From Sulfuritalea sp. (GTDB lineage: Bacteria > Pseudomonadota > Gammaproteobacteria > Burkholderiales > Rhodocyclaceae): 64,000 nucleotides of DNA. Below, one piece after another: positions 37,433 through 45,780 of the stretch. The notes under the pieces were generated by a model. The model saw only the letters and a program-made list of their open reading frames with translations, had not been told where the DNA came from and made no database searches. The translations under genes and the position numbers were made by a program. The DNA lies in contig JALHPU010000007.1 of the NCBI GenBank assembly GCA_022842325.1, positions 1 to 64,000 on the forward strand, read 5' to 3'. Position 1 is the stretch's first letter. Each line of letters begins with the position of its first letter.

Positions 37433-37894
37433 GGAGCATCTTCGTCTGAAAGCGGAGGATGCCGAGTGATTTGGTTTTTCGTACTCCACATAACGCGTAG
37501 CGCCGAATAAAAATGTAGCCGCATGGCGGCGCTGACATGGCCGTTGCGGTGGAAGGGCGCAAGACATAAACGACCATTACGCGAACCCGAAGGGCGCGAA
37601 GCGGCAGGGGTCAGAAGGGAGCTTGCGGAATGAATGTGCCCCTGCTTTGTGTAATGCGCGGTTATGTTCAATCGCGAAGCGATTTACCCTGGAGCCGCTT
37701 CGTTCATCTAACTTAGAAAGTCGGCGCTGGTGATACGGCGGTTCAGACACCCACAACGTAGCGCCCAGCGAGCCGCAAGCTGGCGAGCGGATTCATTGCT
37801 GGCCAGCGCAGTGGTGAAGCGGGTGCGGGTGAAGGGACCGGCAATCAACGAAGGCACGAAGCCGTGACGCGGGGTTATCGCGTGACGGCGGGGA
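37433..37894. other. Non-coding stretch inside the element
   Basis: No credible gene. GC content rises here. It contains one perfect copy of the dispersed 24-bp motif (37717-37740) and loosely inverted CATAAC/GTTATG ends at about 37488 and 37662. It could be captured host sequence or an unannotated RNA. Confidence 0.4.
37717..37740 (+). repeat. Dispersed 24-bp motif, copy 8 (inside the integrative element)
   Basis: Forward copy starting AAAGTCGGCGCTGG and ending GATACGGCG. Its presence in mobile DNA suggests either capture of host sequence or active spread. Confidence 0.65.
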
Positions 37895-38470
37895 TCAAAG
37901 TCCGCAATTTAAGCAAGTACCATAGTCGAGCCGTTCGACATACACACGGTGATTGCATCGAGGGCATAAGTAACTTGCATCCAAATATGCAACTAGCTCG
38001 CTAAGCCGAATTTGAGCCTGAATCTTGTCGTTTCGTCGAATGTCGATCTCGGCGGCTTCAAATCCCGACAAGAAGTAGGAAGAGGAGGGGTCGGAGGATT
38101 CGATATCAGAAACCTCAAAATCCGGTGATGCAACCACCAGATCGATGTGGAGTTGATACTCCAATTCCTGCGCTTGCTGAATTAGTGCCCACCTGTCTCC
38201 AGCTATATCCAGGCGACTGAAGAAGTCAGCGATTACGGCCGCATCTTTGAAGGTGACGCCTGGAAATAGCTTTGGGTTTGGCGTCCGTCGCAGCCAGATG
38301 GGAGCCGGTACTCCGGACATGCACCAGAGGTATCCAAGTACCCACGGATCGAGGTACCCGTGATCGCTAATGGCGATCTGGCGGCTAGTCAGGATGGCCG
38401 CAACGTCATCAGCGTAGGCGGCTTGTTTTCTGACGGCTGGACGAGATTGCATTGGAAGATGATAGACCAT
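37895..38470 (-). CDS. Hypothetical protein with C-terminal zinc ribbon
   Basis: The 191-aa protein ends in a CxxC pair arrangement CPRC...CLNC (about 170-189), a zinc ribbon. The rest is helical and acidic with no known family. Its start is 3 bp after the integrase stop, so it is cotranscribed with the integrase and could be a directionality or regulatory factor or independent cargo. Inference. Confidence 0.5.
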   Translation of the reverse strand: MVYHLPMQSRPAVRKQAAYADDVAAILTSRQIAISDHGYLDPWVLGYLWCMSGVPAPIWLRRTPNPKLFPGVTFKDAAVIADFFSRLDIAGDRWALIQQAQELEYQLHIDLVVASPDFEVSDIESSDPSSSYFLSGFEAAEIDIRRNDKIQAQIRLSELVAYLDASYLCPRCNHRVYVERLDYGTCLNCGL

Positions 38471-38473
38471 CGA

Positions 38474-39430
38474 TCACAGACGCAGTGCAAGCGTTTCCAT
38501 ACGCAGATGCGTGTAGCGCTTCAGCATGCTCATGGTGCGGTGTCCGCTGACACTGGCAACCTCCATCGTGTTCAGTCCCTTTTCGAACAACCGGGAAACA
38601 CTCTCATGGCGAAGATCGTGAAAGCGAAGATTCGACAGGCCTGCGCGTTTCGTCGCCCTTCTGAACGCTACGCTAACAGCGTGAGGGGTGATCGGAAAAA
38701 CTTGTCCCGTTTCTTTCTGCATCGTCCGCAGCAACTGAATTGCCGTTCGTGACAACGGAACAAGGCGGGTGTCGCCGTTCTTCGTGTCTGGAAGGGTTGC
38801 GATGGAGCGATCAAGATCGATGTTCTCCCAGCGGAGGCTGACGATTTCGGAAAGCCGCATCGCCGCTTCAACAGCAAGAACCATGATTTCACATAGCGTG
38901 GGTGATTCTGTGGCACTGATTAGCTGGATCAGTTCGCCTGACTCAAGCCGTCTGTCTCTGGCCTTGCCAGGGCTTGGCTTCCTGATCTGCTGAACAGGGT
39001 TGCTGAGTGATGCGAAGCCCCATTCCTTCCGTGCCTGTTGAAATACGACTGATAGCGCAGCAAGCTCAAGCCTTACCGTGTTGTTAGCTACCTGCTTTAG
39101 CCGCTGATCTCTCCAGACAGCAATTTCACTGGCTTTGATGGAGTGAGCATCGCGATTGGCAAAGGAGTGCTTTAGCCAAGCCAGGAGCCGCCGGTCTTCG
39201 GCGTAGGCGCCTTTCTTCAATGGAGTTACGTTAAGCCTGTAGCGGTCGATTAACGAGGCCAACGGTGCACGTTGAGTGCCGACTGCTTCACCGCGTTCTA
39301 ACGCGACCTCAATACGCTTTGCCCATAACCGAGCATCCTTCAAGGCAAGGAAGCTTTTGCACTGCGTGGGGTGGTCTTTGCGGCAAATACGGACTTCGTA
39401 CTTGTTGCCGCGCTTCCTGATTGCTGCCAT
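38474..39430 (-). CDS. Tyrosine recombinase (integrase)
   Basis: The 318-aa protein has an N-terminal SAM-like arm (NNTVRLELAALSVVFQQA) and all catalytic residues: R192 (AAMRLSEIVSL), H271 and R274 (HDLRHES), H297 (SGHRTM) and Y306 (LKRYTH). The start at 39430 follows AGGAGGTG; the frame is open back into the tRNA fragment at 39544 but without a ribosome site. Two phased TTGAGCA sites overlap its ribosome-site region, suggesting autoregulation. The stranded tRNA-Phe promoter points into this gene. Confidence 0.93.
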   Translation of the reverse strand: MAAIRKRGNKYEVRICRKDHPTQCKSFLALKDARLWAKRIEVALERGEAVGTQRAPLASLIDRYRLNVTPLKKGAYAEDRRLLAWLKHSFANRDAHSIKASEIAVWRDQRLKQVANNTVRLELAALSVVFQQARKEWGFASLSNPVQQIRKPSPGKARDRRLESGELIQLISATESPTLCEIMVLAVEAAMRLSEIVSLRWENIDLDRSIATLPDTKNGDTRLVPLSRTAIQLLRTMQKETGQVFPITPHAVSVAFRRATKRAGLSNLRFHDLRHESVSRLFEKGLNTMEVASVSGHRTMSMLKRYTHLRMETLALRL

Positions 39431-39441
39431 CACACCTCCTG

Positions 39442-39459
39442 TTGAGCAGGTGTTGAGCA
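39442..39459 (+). repeat. Two phased TTGAGCA repeats at the right end
   Basis: TTGAGCA at 39442 and 39453, 11 bp apart, ending 55 bp inside attR and just upstream of the integrase ribosome site. Confidence 0.6.
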
Positions 39460-39514
39460 AATCAAGGAACGGTGTCTGGAAACCCTTGCTACTACTGGGT
39501 TTAGGGTCGGACGA

Positions 39515-39560
39515 ACACGGATTTTCAATCCGTTGCTCTACCAACTGAGCTACCTAGCCG
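39515..39560. other. attR: 46-bp direct repeat (tRNA-Phe 5' fragment)
   Basis: Identical to 33689-33734 and includes the 5' half of tRNA-Phe only, with the host's original upstream sequence following it. Confidence 0.85.
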
Positions 39561-39572
39561 CGAAGGCTGCGG

Positions 39573-39601
39573 ATTATAGGGCCTTGGCGTTGCCGCGTCA
39601 A
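39573..39601 (-). promoter_or_regulatory. Stranded tRNA-Phe promoter
   Basis: On the minus strand TTGACG (39596-39601), a 17-bp spacer and a perfect TATAAT (39573-39578), just upstream of the tRNA fragment. Before insertion it would have driven tRNA-Phe. It now faces the integrase gene. Confidence 0.65.
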
Positions 39602-39749
39602 AGACCGCCTTGTCTTGCCGCCGCCTGCTCTGCCTGACTGCCCGCTTACGCCTAGCGTAAGTGCCGCGTAAGAGCCTTTCCCTAGAATGATGCGTTGCAG
39701 AATAACCAATTGTTGTTTAAACAATCCCTTCCATCCTCCGGAGGAAACC

Positions 39750-40064
39750 ATGAAAGACGAAGACATCGTCGCGCGGATTCAACAGAATCCGAAGTTTCTC
39801 AAGTTCGTCAGCATGCGCAACAACTATTCGATCGTATTGTCGATTCTGATGATGATCGTGTATTTCGGCTACATCCTGCTGGTCGCCTTCAACAAGCAGT
39901 TCCTGGCGACCAAGATCAGCGAGGGCGCCGTGACTTCCATTGGGATCCCGATGGGTCTCGGCGTGCTCGTGTTCACCATCGTCATCACCGCCATCTACGT
40001 CCGCCGTGCGAACAGCGAGTTCGACGCGATCAAGGACGACATCGTCAAGGAGGCTTCCAAGTGA
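39750..40064 (+). CDS. DUF485-like membrane protein (YjcH-like)
   Basis: The 104-aa protein has two transmembrane segments and the DUF485 pattern. Such proteins are encoded just upstream of ActP-type symporters. GGAGGAAACC precedes the ATG, and the stop overlaps the symporter GTG (GTGA). Confidence 0.9.
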   Translation: MKDEDIVARIQQNPKFLKFVSMRNNYSIVLSILMMIVYFGYILLVAFNKQFLATKISEGAVTSIGIPMGLGVLVFTIVITAIYVRRANSEFDAIKDDIVKEASK

Positions 40065-41743
40065 TCAAGCTCAGGCACATTCTCTTCGGCGCGACCGCAA
40101 TCCTCACGGCCGGTTACGTCCTGGCTGCCGGCGCCGACCTCGGTCAGGCGCAGAAGCAGGCGACCAACTGGACCGCCATCGTGATGTTCGCGATCTTCGT
40201 CGGCATCACGCTGTGGATCACCAAGTGGGCCGCTGCCAAGACCAAGACCGCGGCCGATTTCTACACCGCCGGCGGCGGCATCACCGGTTTCCAGAACGGC
40301 CTGGCGATCGCCGGCGACTACATGTCGGCAGCCTCCTTCCTGGGTATCTCCGGGCTGGTGTTCGGTTCCGGTTTCGACGGCCTGATCTTCTCGATCGGCT
40401 GGCTGGTCGGCTGGCCGGTGATCACCTTCCTGATGGCGGAGCGCCTGCGCAACCTGGGCAAGTTCACCTTTGCCGACGTCGCCGGTTACCGCTTCGACGC
40501 GGGTCCGATCCGCACCTTCGCCGCCTGCGGCTCGCTGGTGGTGGTGGCCTTCTACCTGATCGCCCAGATGGTGGGTGCCGGCCAGCTGATCAAGCTGCTG
40601 TTCGGCCTCGACTACATCGTGGCCGTGAGCATGGTTGGCGCGATCATGATGGTCTACGTGCTGTTCGGCGGCATGACCGCAACGACCTGGGTGCAGATCA
40701 TCAAGGCGGTAATGCTGCTGACCGGCGCCACCTTCATGGCTCTGGCGGTGCTGTTCCAGTTCGGCTTCAGCCCCGAGGCGATGTTCAGCAAGGCTGTCGA
40801 AGTGCATTCGAAGCACGATGCGATCATGGGCCCGGGCGGACTGATCAATGATCCGATCTCGGCCATCTCGGTCGGCATGGCGCTGATGTTTGGCACCGCC
40901 GGCCTGCCGCACATCCTGATGCGCTTCTTCACCGTGCCCAGCGCCAAGGAAGCCCGCAAGTCGGTGGGCTGGGCGACGACCTGGATCGGTTACTTTTACA
41001 TCCTGACCTTCATCATCGGCTTCGGCGCCATCACCAACCTGATTCCCAATCCGGCGGAGTACTTCGTCGATGGCGAAATCGCCAAGGGTCTCAAGGGCGG
41101 CGGCAACATGGCGGCGGTGCATCTGGCCAAGGCGGTGGGCGGCGACCTGTTCATGGGCTTCATCTCCGCCGTGGCCTTCGCCACGATTCTGGCGGTGGTG
41201 GCGGGTCTGACGCTGTCCGGCGCATCGGCGGTGTCGCACGACCTGTACGCTTCGGTGTGGCGTCATGGCAATGTCGATTCCGCGACCGAACTGCGCGTCT
41301 CGAAGGTCACGACGGTGTGCCTCGGCATCTTCGCCGTGCTGCTCGGTATCGTGTTCGAGAAGGAAAACGTCGCCTTCATGGTGATGCTGGCCTTCGCCGT
41401 GGCCTGCTCGGCCAACTTCCCGGTGCTGTTCATGTCCGTGTTGTGGAAGGACTGCACCACCAAGGGCGCGGTTGCCGGCGGTACGGTGGGCCTGATTTCC
41501 TCCGTGGCGCTGACCATCATGTCGCCCGCGGTGTGGGAAGTCTCGCTCGGCCATGCCAAGGGTTCGGCATTGTTCCCCTACGCTTCGCCGGCCATCTTCT
41601 CGATGACCGCGGCGTTTGCGGTGATCTGGATCGTGTCCCTGCTCGACAGGAGCGCCCAGGCCGCCAAGGAACGCGCTTTGTTCCCGGCGCAGCTGGTCCG
41701 CTCGGAAACCGGCGTCGGCAGTTCCAGCGCCTCCGGCCACTAA
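40061..41743 (+). CDS. ActP-type acetate/monocarboxylate:sodium symporter
   Basis: The 560-aa protein has about 13 transmembrane segments and matches the SSS family ([40 protein letters not shown]). GTG start overlaps the DUF485 stop, with AAGGAGG upstream. The likely substrate is acetate or a similar carboxylate (pyruvate or propionate are alternatives). Confidence 0.92.
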   Translation: MIKLRHILFGATAILTAGYVLAAGADLGQAQKQATNWTAIVMFAIFVGITLWITKWAAAKTKTAADFYTAGGGITGFQNGLAIAGDYMSAASFLGISGLVFGSGFDGLIFSIGWLVGWPVITFLMAERLRNLGKFTFADVAGYRFDAGPIRTFAACGSLVVVAFYLIAQMVGAGQLIKLLFGLDYIVAVSMVGAIMMVYVLFGGMTATTWVQIIKAVMLLTGATFMALAVLFQFGFSPEAMFSKAVEVHSKHDAIMGPGGLINDPISAISVGMALMFGTAGLPHILMRFFTVPSAKEARKSVGWATTWIGYFYILTFIIGFGAITNLIPNPAEYFVDGEIAKGLKGGGNMAAVHLAKAVGGDLFMGFISAVAFATILAVVAGLTLSGASAVSHDLYASVWRHGNVDSATELRVSKVTTVCLGIFAVLLGIVFEKENVAFMVMLAFAVACSANFPVLFMSVLWKDCTTKGAVAGGTVGLISSVALTIMSPAVWEVSLGHAKGSALFPYASPAIFSMTAAFAVIWIVSLLDRSAQAAKERALFPAQLVRSETGVGSSSASGH

Positions 41744-41760
41744 GCAACTCTGCAGTCAGC

Positions 41761-41790
41761 AAAAGGCCAGCCCCGCGGGGCTGGCCTTTT
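41761..41790 (+). terminator. Rho-independent terminator
   Basis: AAAAGGCCAGCCCC (41761-41774) pairs with GGGGCTGGCCTTTT (41777-41790): a 14-bp palindrome with a U-run on either strand. It ends the symporter operon. Confidence 0.85.
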
Positions 41791-41825
41791 GCTTTCTGAC
41801 CCCGCCCAAGCAGGCGGCGACGGTA

Positions 41826-43778
41826 TCAGGATGTTGGCGCGGTAAAGCGCCGCCCGGGGTCGGTTTCGCTGATCCAGTGCTTGCGCCACCAGGCGTCGAT
41901 CTGGGCGCGCGTCCATGGCATGTGCACCAGCACCCCGTCGAGCGCCCCGGCAACTTCGGCGATGGTCTGCGGCCGCGCCGCCGGATCCTTCTCCAGGCAG
42001 CGGCCGATCAGCGCATCGAGTTCCGCCGGCACCGCGAAGGGCGAACATTCCGAAGCGAGTCGGGGCACGGTATGCAGGACCTGATAGGTCAGGTCGTGCT
42101 CGGTCTCGGTTTCGAACAGCCGCTTGCCGGTGAGCAGGAAGAAGCCGACTGCGCCCAGCGCGTAGATGTCGGCGCGCCCGTCCGCATCGCTGGGATTGCG
42201 TATGCGTTCCGGCGACATGTAGAGCGGCGTGCCGAGGATGCGCATGTTGCCGGTCAGGTCGCGCGTCTGCTCGCCGGAGATCTGCTTGACCAGGCCGAAG
42301 TCCAGTACCTTGACGAAGTCCCGCTCGCCGCGGATCTCACAGAGCATGATGTTCTGCGGCTTGATGTCGCGATGCACCAGGCCGCAGGAATGCGCTTCCC
42401 ACAGCGAGGCGCAGGCCTGGCGCAGGATGTAGGCGGTGCGCGCCGGCGGTACCGGTCCGTAGCGCTCGACCAGGTCGGCCAGCGACAGACCCTCGAGGTA
42501 CTCCATGGCATACCAGAACTCGCCACCCGATCCGGTGCCGTAGTCGTAAATGGTGATGGTGTTGGGGTGGTGCAGCATGCTCGACAGCTGGACTTCGCGC
42601 TGGAAACGCGCGGTCCATTCCTCTTTGGTGCTCTGTGTCTTGAGTACCTTGACCGCCGCCGGCCGCTTCAGCATGCGGTGCTGCGCCAGGTAGACGTTGC
42701 TGATGGCGCCCTCGCCGATCTGCCTCAGCAGGCGGTAGGCACCCAGCTGGCGGGTTCCGCCATTGCGCCGCAGCAGCGTGGCCAGGGCGTTGGGCGACAT
42801 GAAGCCGGACAGCCAGACCGCAAAGATCAGCAACAGCACGACGCCGAAGCCGACCTGCAGGTAGGTCAGCGGGGCATAGGCCTCGTCCGCCTCAATCTCG
42901 ATCGCCACGCCGATATCGTGCTGGCGCAGCCAGCGCCAGGCGCCGATCACATCGCGGCCGAGATAGTTCGGGTAAGGCGTCAGCAGGATTCCCTGGCCGC
43001 CCTCGTCGCGCGCCGCCACGGCCTGGATTGCCAGCTGGGTCAGGCGCTCGGATTCGACATCGGGCAATGCCAGCCGCGGCGGCAGGCCGCGCTGTGCCAG
43101 GTCCTCGGCATGGCGGCTGGGCGCCAGCAGCCAGCCCTCGGCATCGAAGGCCAGGGCTTCGCCGCTTTCGCCGGGACGAGCCGCCGCGAACAGGCCGGCG
43201 AATCCCTTGTCCACTTGGGAACCCAGGGCCAGCGCCGCGACAATCCGGCCGTTCGCCGCGTAGATCGGCGTCGCCACCCAGGCGCGGCCGATTTCCCGAA
43301 TTCCGGGGACGCTGCCGGGAGCGCTGTAGGGGCGCAGGAATGTCGACCGTCCGCTGAGGGCCGGCGCGAGATGAGCGAGGAAATCGGGGCTGACGTTGCG
43401 CCCCGTGCGCTGTACCTCGCTGGCAGCGAGAATCCGACCACGCGGGTCGATCACCAGCGCCGCGGTGACGCCGATGCCGCCCGCCTTGCCAAGGATGCTT
43501 TCGATGATGCGGCTGCCCTCGCCGCCACGGCCGGATGCCAGACGAACGATGCCGGCGCTTAGTTCAGCATCGCCAACCAGTTGTTCGGCTTCGTGGCGCC
43601 GCTCCGAGATCCATTGCTCGAGCGTACCGACCTGAGTGTTGAGCAGGGTCTGCATGCCCGTGGCGCGGATTTCGCGCAAGGATTCTGCGGCGCCGCGATA
43701 GGCCCAGACGCCGGCGCCAAGCAGAGCCGCGAGCAGCAGCAGCAGGACGACACGCGTTCGATCGAAGTTGATGTTCAC
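41826..43778 (-). CDS. Transmembrane sensor serine/threonine protein kinase
   Basis: The 650-aa protein has a transmembrane segment at about 8-27, a periplasmic dCACHE-like sensor to about 300, a second transmembrane segment, then a eukaryotic-type kinase: GEGAISNVYLAQ (glycine loop), VKVL (lysine), HRDIKPQN (catalytic loop), DFGLVKQISG (DFG) and PLYMSPERIRNPSD. No PASTA repeats. It should phosphorylate cytoplasmic targets on Ser or Thr. Confidence 0.9.
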   Translation of the reverse strand: MNINFDRTRVVLLLLLAALLGAGVWAYRGAAESLREIRATGMQTLLNTQVGTLEQWISERRHEAEQLVGDAELSAGIVRLASGRGGEGSRIIESILGKAGGIGVTAALVIDPRGRILAASEVQRTGRNVSPDFLAHLAPALSGRSTFLRPYSAPGSVPGIREIGRAWVATPIYAANGRIVAALALGSQVDKGFAGLFAAARPGESGEALAFDAEGWLLAPSRHAEDLAQRGLPPRLALPDVESERLTQLAIQAVAARDEGGQGILLTPYPNYLGRDVIGAWRWLRQHDIGVAIEIEADEAYAPLTYLQVGFGVVLLLIFAVWLSGFMSPNALATLLRRNGGTRQLGAYRLLRQIGEGAISNVYLAQHRMLKRPAAVKVLKTQSTKEEWTARFQREVQLSSMLHHPNTITIYDYGTGSGGEFWYAMEYLEGLSLADLVERYGPVPPARTAYILRQACASLWEAHSCGLVHRDIKPQNIMLCEIRGERDFVKVLDFGLVKQISGEQTRDLTGNMRILGTPLYMSPERIRNPSDADGRADIYALGAVGFFLLTGKRLFETETEHDLTYQVLHTVPRLASECSPFAVPAELDALIGRCLEKDPAARPQTIAEVAGALDGVLVHMPWTRAQIDAWWRKHWISETDPGRRFTAPTS

Positions 43779-43853
43779 AGCCTGCGAGTGTAGATCAGTC
43801 CGGGCGATACCCGATTACGAAAGGAAGCCAACGCGCACCGCGATCAATACGTC

Positions 43854-43893
43854 TGGTGATAGGCCAGGTTGCCGATGTGCACTGGGCCCATGC
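43854..43893 (-). pseudogene. 40-bp remnant resembling the GH15 gene
   Basis: The minus strand reads MGPVHIGNLAYHQ, matching GPVRIGNLAYRQ of the GH15 protein (52433-52472), with 35 of 40 bases identical. It is followed within 2 bp by a 24-bp motif copy. It looks like the end of a lost GH15-like gene. Confidence 0.45.
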
Positions 43894-43894
43894 A

Positions 43895-43918
43895 CGCCGT
43901 CTCGCCAGCGCCGACTCT
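43895..43918 (-). repeat. Dispersed 24-bp motif, copy 9 (intergenic)
   Basis: Reverse copy containing CGCCAGCGCCGACTCT, 2 bp from the GH15 remnant. Confidence 0.6.
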
Positions 43919-44018
43919 TGCGCCACAACTCAAACCATATTGGCTCGGCGGACCTACCCGGTTCGATAACTTCAGAGGCCATCGCGGGTGGCCGGTCGCC
44001 GGTGATGGAACTTCGGTT

Positions 44019-44801
44019 TCACCCGGTGGCGTCGGTCGCCACCAGACGACGGATCTCGCGCAGCTTGGTCTTTACCGTGACAGCGTGATCGCGACCGATA
44101 CGGATCATGATTTTCTGACCGGCGGACCGCGCTTCCAGTTTGGGGTCGGCGAACTCGTAGAGCACCATCGGCTGAACCAGCCTAATCGGCCCTGAAAGTT
44201 CGGGCGCCGCCAGAAGGTCGTCAATCGCCTGGACCAGGCGGTCGTTGAAATAGGCATTCGGAAAGCCAAGTTCCTCATAAGCCCTCTGAAACAGCGGATA
44301 GAAGCGGACATAGATCGCGACCAGTTGCGCCGCATCGATCGCGCCGACCAGCCGCACATACGCCGCATAGCGCGCCGAATTGCGTGCGCCGATAGCCAGC
44401 GCGTCGCCCTTTCCCGTGGTAACGAAGGCCTTTGGCACTCGCTTCAGCGGCATTACCCCGACGGGCAGTCTGTCACGCGGAAGATTGTCCACCGCGGCGA
44501 CGATGCGGTGGATCAGGCCGTCACCAATGATGAAGGCCAGGCCCTTGCGGCCCAGCAATTCGCCCAGCGCCTGCCACATCGGCTCGTCGCCTTTTTCCAG
44601 CTCGGGCAGCGCCGTCGCCCCGACGCCGCGCAGCGGATGCCGTATCGCCGGCGCGGCAACTGCAGGCGGCGCCGACGCGCGGAGTATCGTATGCTGTGGT
44701 GGCGGCGGCGGAACTGGAGGAGCCTCGTCGTGCATGAAGTAATAGGCGGCAACGCCGCCACCGAGCACAATGACCACTGCCGCCCAGACTATTCTTTGCA
44801 T
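44019..44801 (-). CDS. DUF3014-like membrane-anchored protein
   Basis: The 260-aa protein has an N-terminal membrane anchor (5-22), a Pro/Ala-rich linker and a DUF3014-like domain (NRRGVGATALPEL-like linker, then IHRIVAAVDNLPRDRLPVG and FYPLFQRAYEELGFPNAYFNDRLV are the family-like segments). Function unknown. Confidence 0.75.
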   Translation of the reverse strand: MQRIVWAAVVIVLGGGVAAYYFMHDEAPPVPPPPPQHTILRASAPPAVAAPAIRHPLRGVGATALPELEKGDEPMWQALGELLGRKGLAFIIGDGLIHRIVAAVDNLPRDRLPVGVMPLKRVPKAFVTTGKGDALAIGARNSARYAAYVRLVGAIDAAQLVAIYVRFYPLFQRAYEELGFPNAYFNDRLVQAIDDLLAAPELSGPIRLVQPMVLYEFADPKLEARSAGQKIMIRIGRDHAVTVKTKLREIRRLVATDATG

Positions 44802-44978
44802 GGCACGATCTCCTTAACCATTTTCCGGGCAGGCTTCACAGGGAGGCCCCGGTTGCCGGTGCATGATTCAACAGTAGTTCATTTCCGTCCGGTCGGCGAA
44901 TGGCATTCCAGCGAGTCATTTCGGGGCGATGGATTAACGGACCACGTGTCATACGCCATGCATGATCGCACGCCCCAG

Positions 44979-45006
44979 AAAAAAACAGCGGGAATCAACC
45001 CGCTGT
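44979..45006 (-). terminator. Leftward Rho-independent terminator
   Basis: ACAGCGGG (44985-44992) pairs with CCCGCTGT (44999-45006) across a 6-base loop, with seven A residues before it on + (a U-run on the minus transcript). Confidence 0.75.
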
Positions 45007-45172
45007 GAAGATGGCCTGGCTGCTGCCACCAATGGGAGGTCTCTCCTCTCCCCTGTCTCTCAAGTCCGTATCGAAATCGCCCGGTCGGTTCCCGGCCCGG
45101 CACTGCTCCTCATATTCAGGCGCTCTGGGCATTTTCTTGCCCACGTCGACACAGTTCTGTTGTGACACTACC
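44994..45172 (-). ncRNA. Candidate small transcript (sRNA or 45-codon mRNA)
   Basis: A minus promoter-like pair (TTGCAT around 45199-45204, 16-bp spacer, TATAAT at 45177-45182) and the leftward terminator define a transcript of about 185 nt. It contains an ATG-initiated 45-codon frame beginning MPRAPEYEEQC, whose stop lies inside the terminator stem. Whether the RNA or the peptide is the product is unknown. Confidence 0.4.
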
Positions 45173-45178
45173 GTCAAT

Positions 45179-45196
45179 TATATTGACATCAATATA
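45179..45196. promoter_or_regulatory. Predicted MarR operator with divergent promoters
   Basis: TATATTGA (45179-45186), CA, TCAATATA (45189-45196): perfect 18-bp palindrome overlapping the -10 (TATAAT 45195-45200) of the marR promoter and the -10 of the leftward promoter. The size and site fit a MarR-type autorepressor box. Confidence 0.6.
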
Positions 45197-45251
45197 TAAT
45201 GCAAGCAAGCGGGTGGCGGTATGATTTTGGCCCTACCCTGGAGACCTTGCC

Positions 45252-45752
45252 GTGAAACGAAATCCTCGGGCCGCAGATGAGCTGACCGAACTGCAACTGG
45301 AAGTGCTGCGGAAATTCCGTCTTATCTACGGTTCCGTGAAGCAGCACTTCAGGGAGGTTGAAAAGGCCTGCGGCATATCCGGCTCACAGCTCTGGATATT
45401 GCGCGATATTGCCGCATCGCCCGGCACCGGGGTGTCGCGGCTTGCCGAGCGTCTGTCGATACATCAATCCACCTGCAGCTTGCTGGTTGAGAAGCTGGTC
45501 GGCGCGGGACTGGTCAGCAAGACCAGGTCCACCGCGGATCAAAGACGCGTAGGCCTGGAAGTTACAAGGGCCGGAAAGCAGTTGCTCAAAATCGCGCCGG
45601 GACCCGCGGAAGGAATGCTGCCCGATGCCCTGCGGCAACTGCCGGAAGTCGCCCTGAGGACGCTTCAGGTGAATCTCGATCAACTCATCAGTCATCTCAC
45701 GACGCGTAACGAAACCGATGCCGAAAAGCCCTTGGCCGATATGGATTTGTAG
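45252..45752 (+). CDS. MarR family transcriptional regulator
   Basis: The 166-aa protein has a winged helix (ISGSQLWILRDIAASPGTGVSRLAERLSIHQSTCS) and a DQRR wing (STADQRRVGLEVT). GTG start. It likely binds the palindrome upstream. The C-terminal dimer helices are normal. Effector unknown. Confidence 0.9.
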   Translation: MKRNPRAADELTELQLEVLRKFRLIYGSVKQHFREVEKACGISGSQLWILRDIAASPGTGVSRLAERLSIHQSTCSLLVEKLVGAGLVSKTRSTADQRRVGLEVTRAGKQLLKIAPGPAEGMLPDALRQLPEVALRTLQVNLDQLISHLTTRNETDAEKPLADMDL

Positions 45753-45780
45753 TCGCTCGGAAAGTGCGCCCCGCCCAGCC

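Larger units (their letters stand above)
33735..39560. mobile_element. Integrative element (about 5.8 kb) in tRNA-Phe
   Basis: Bounded by 46-bp direct repeats, visibly AT-richer than the flanks, with a tyrosine integrase next to attR and phased integrase-arm repeats about 55 bp inside each end. No relaxase, mobilisation or replication genes, excisionase or phage structural genes are seen, so it moves only with outside help or is degrading. Cargo: a membrane protein, a polymerase-palm-like protein, a secreted protein and a zinc-ribbon protein. Confidence 0.85.
44802..45251. other. Regulatory intergenic region before the MarR gene
   Basis: 450 bp with no long gene. It holds divergent overlapping promoters around a palindrome (45179-45196), a leftward terminator (44985-45006) and a possible short transcript or 45-codon ORF between them. 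Confidence 0.55.

Noticed and set aside
37488..37670. Integron attC-like inverted ends (CATAAC and GTTATG)
   Set aside because: The orientation and spacing of the boxes do not form a proper attC stem by eye, and no integron integrase or cassette gene is present.
39431..39544. Integrase start inside the tRNA-Phe fragment
   Set aside because: The longer frame translates the tRNA remnant and has no ribosome site; AGGAGGTG before 39430 fixes the start.
45183..45188. TTGACA as the -35 of the marR promoter
   Set aside because: It is only 6 bp from the TATAAT at 45195, too short for a sigma-70 promoter; it is part of the palindrome instead.
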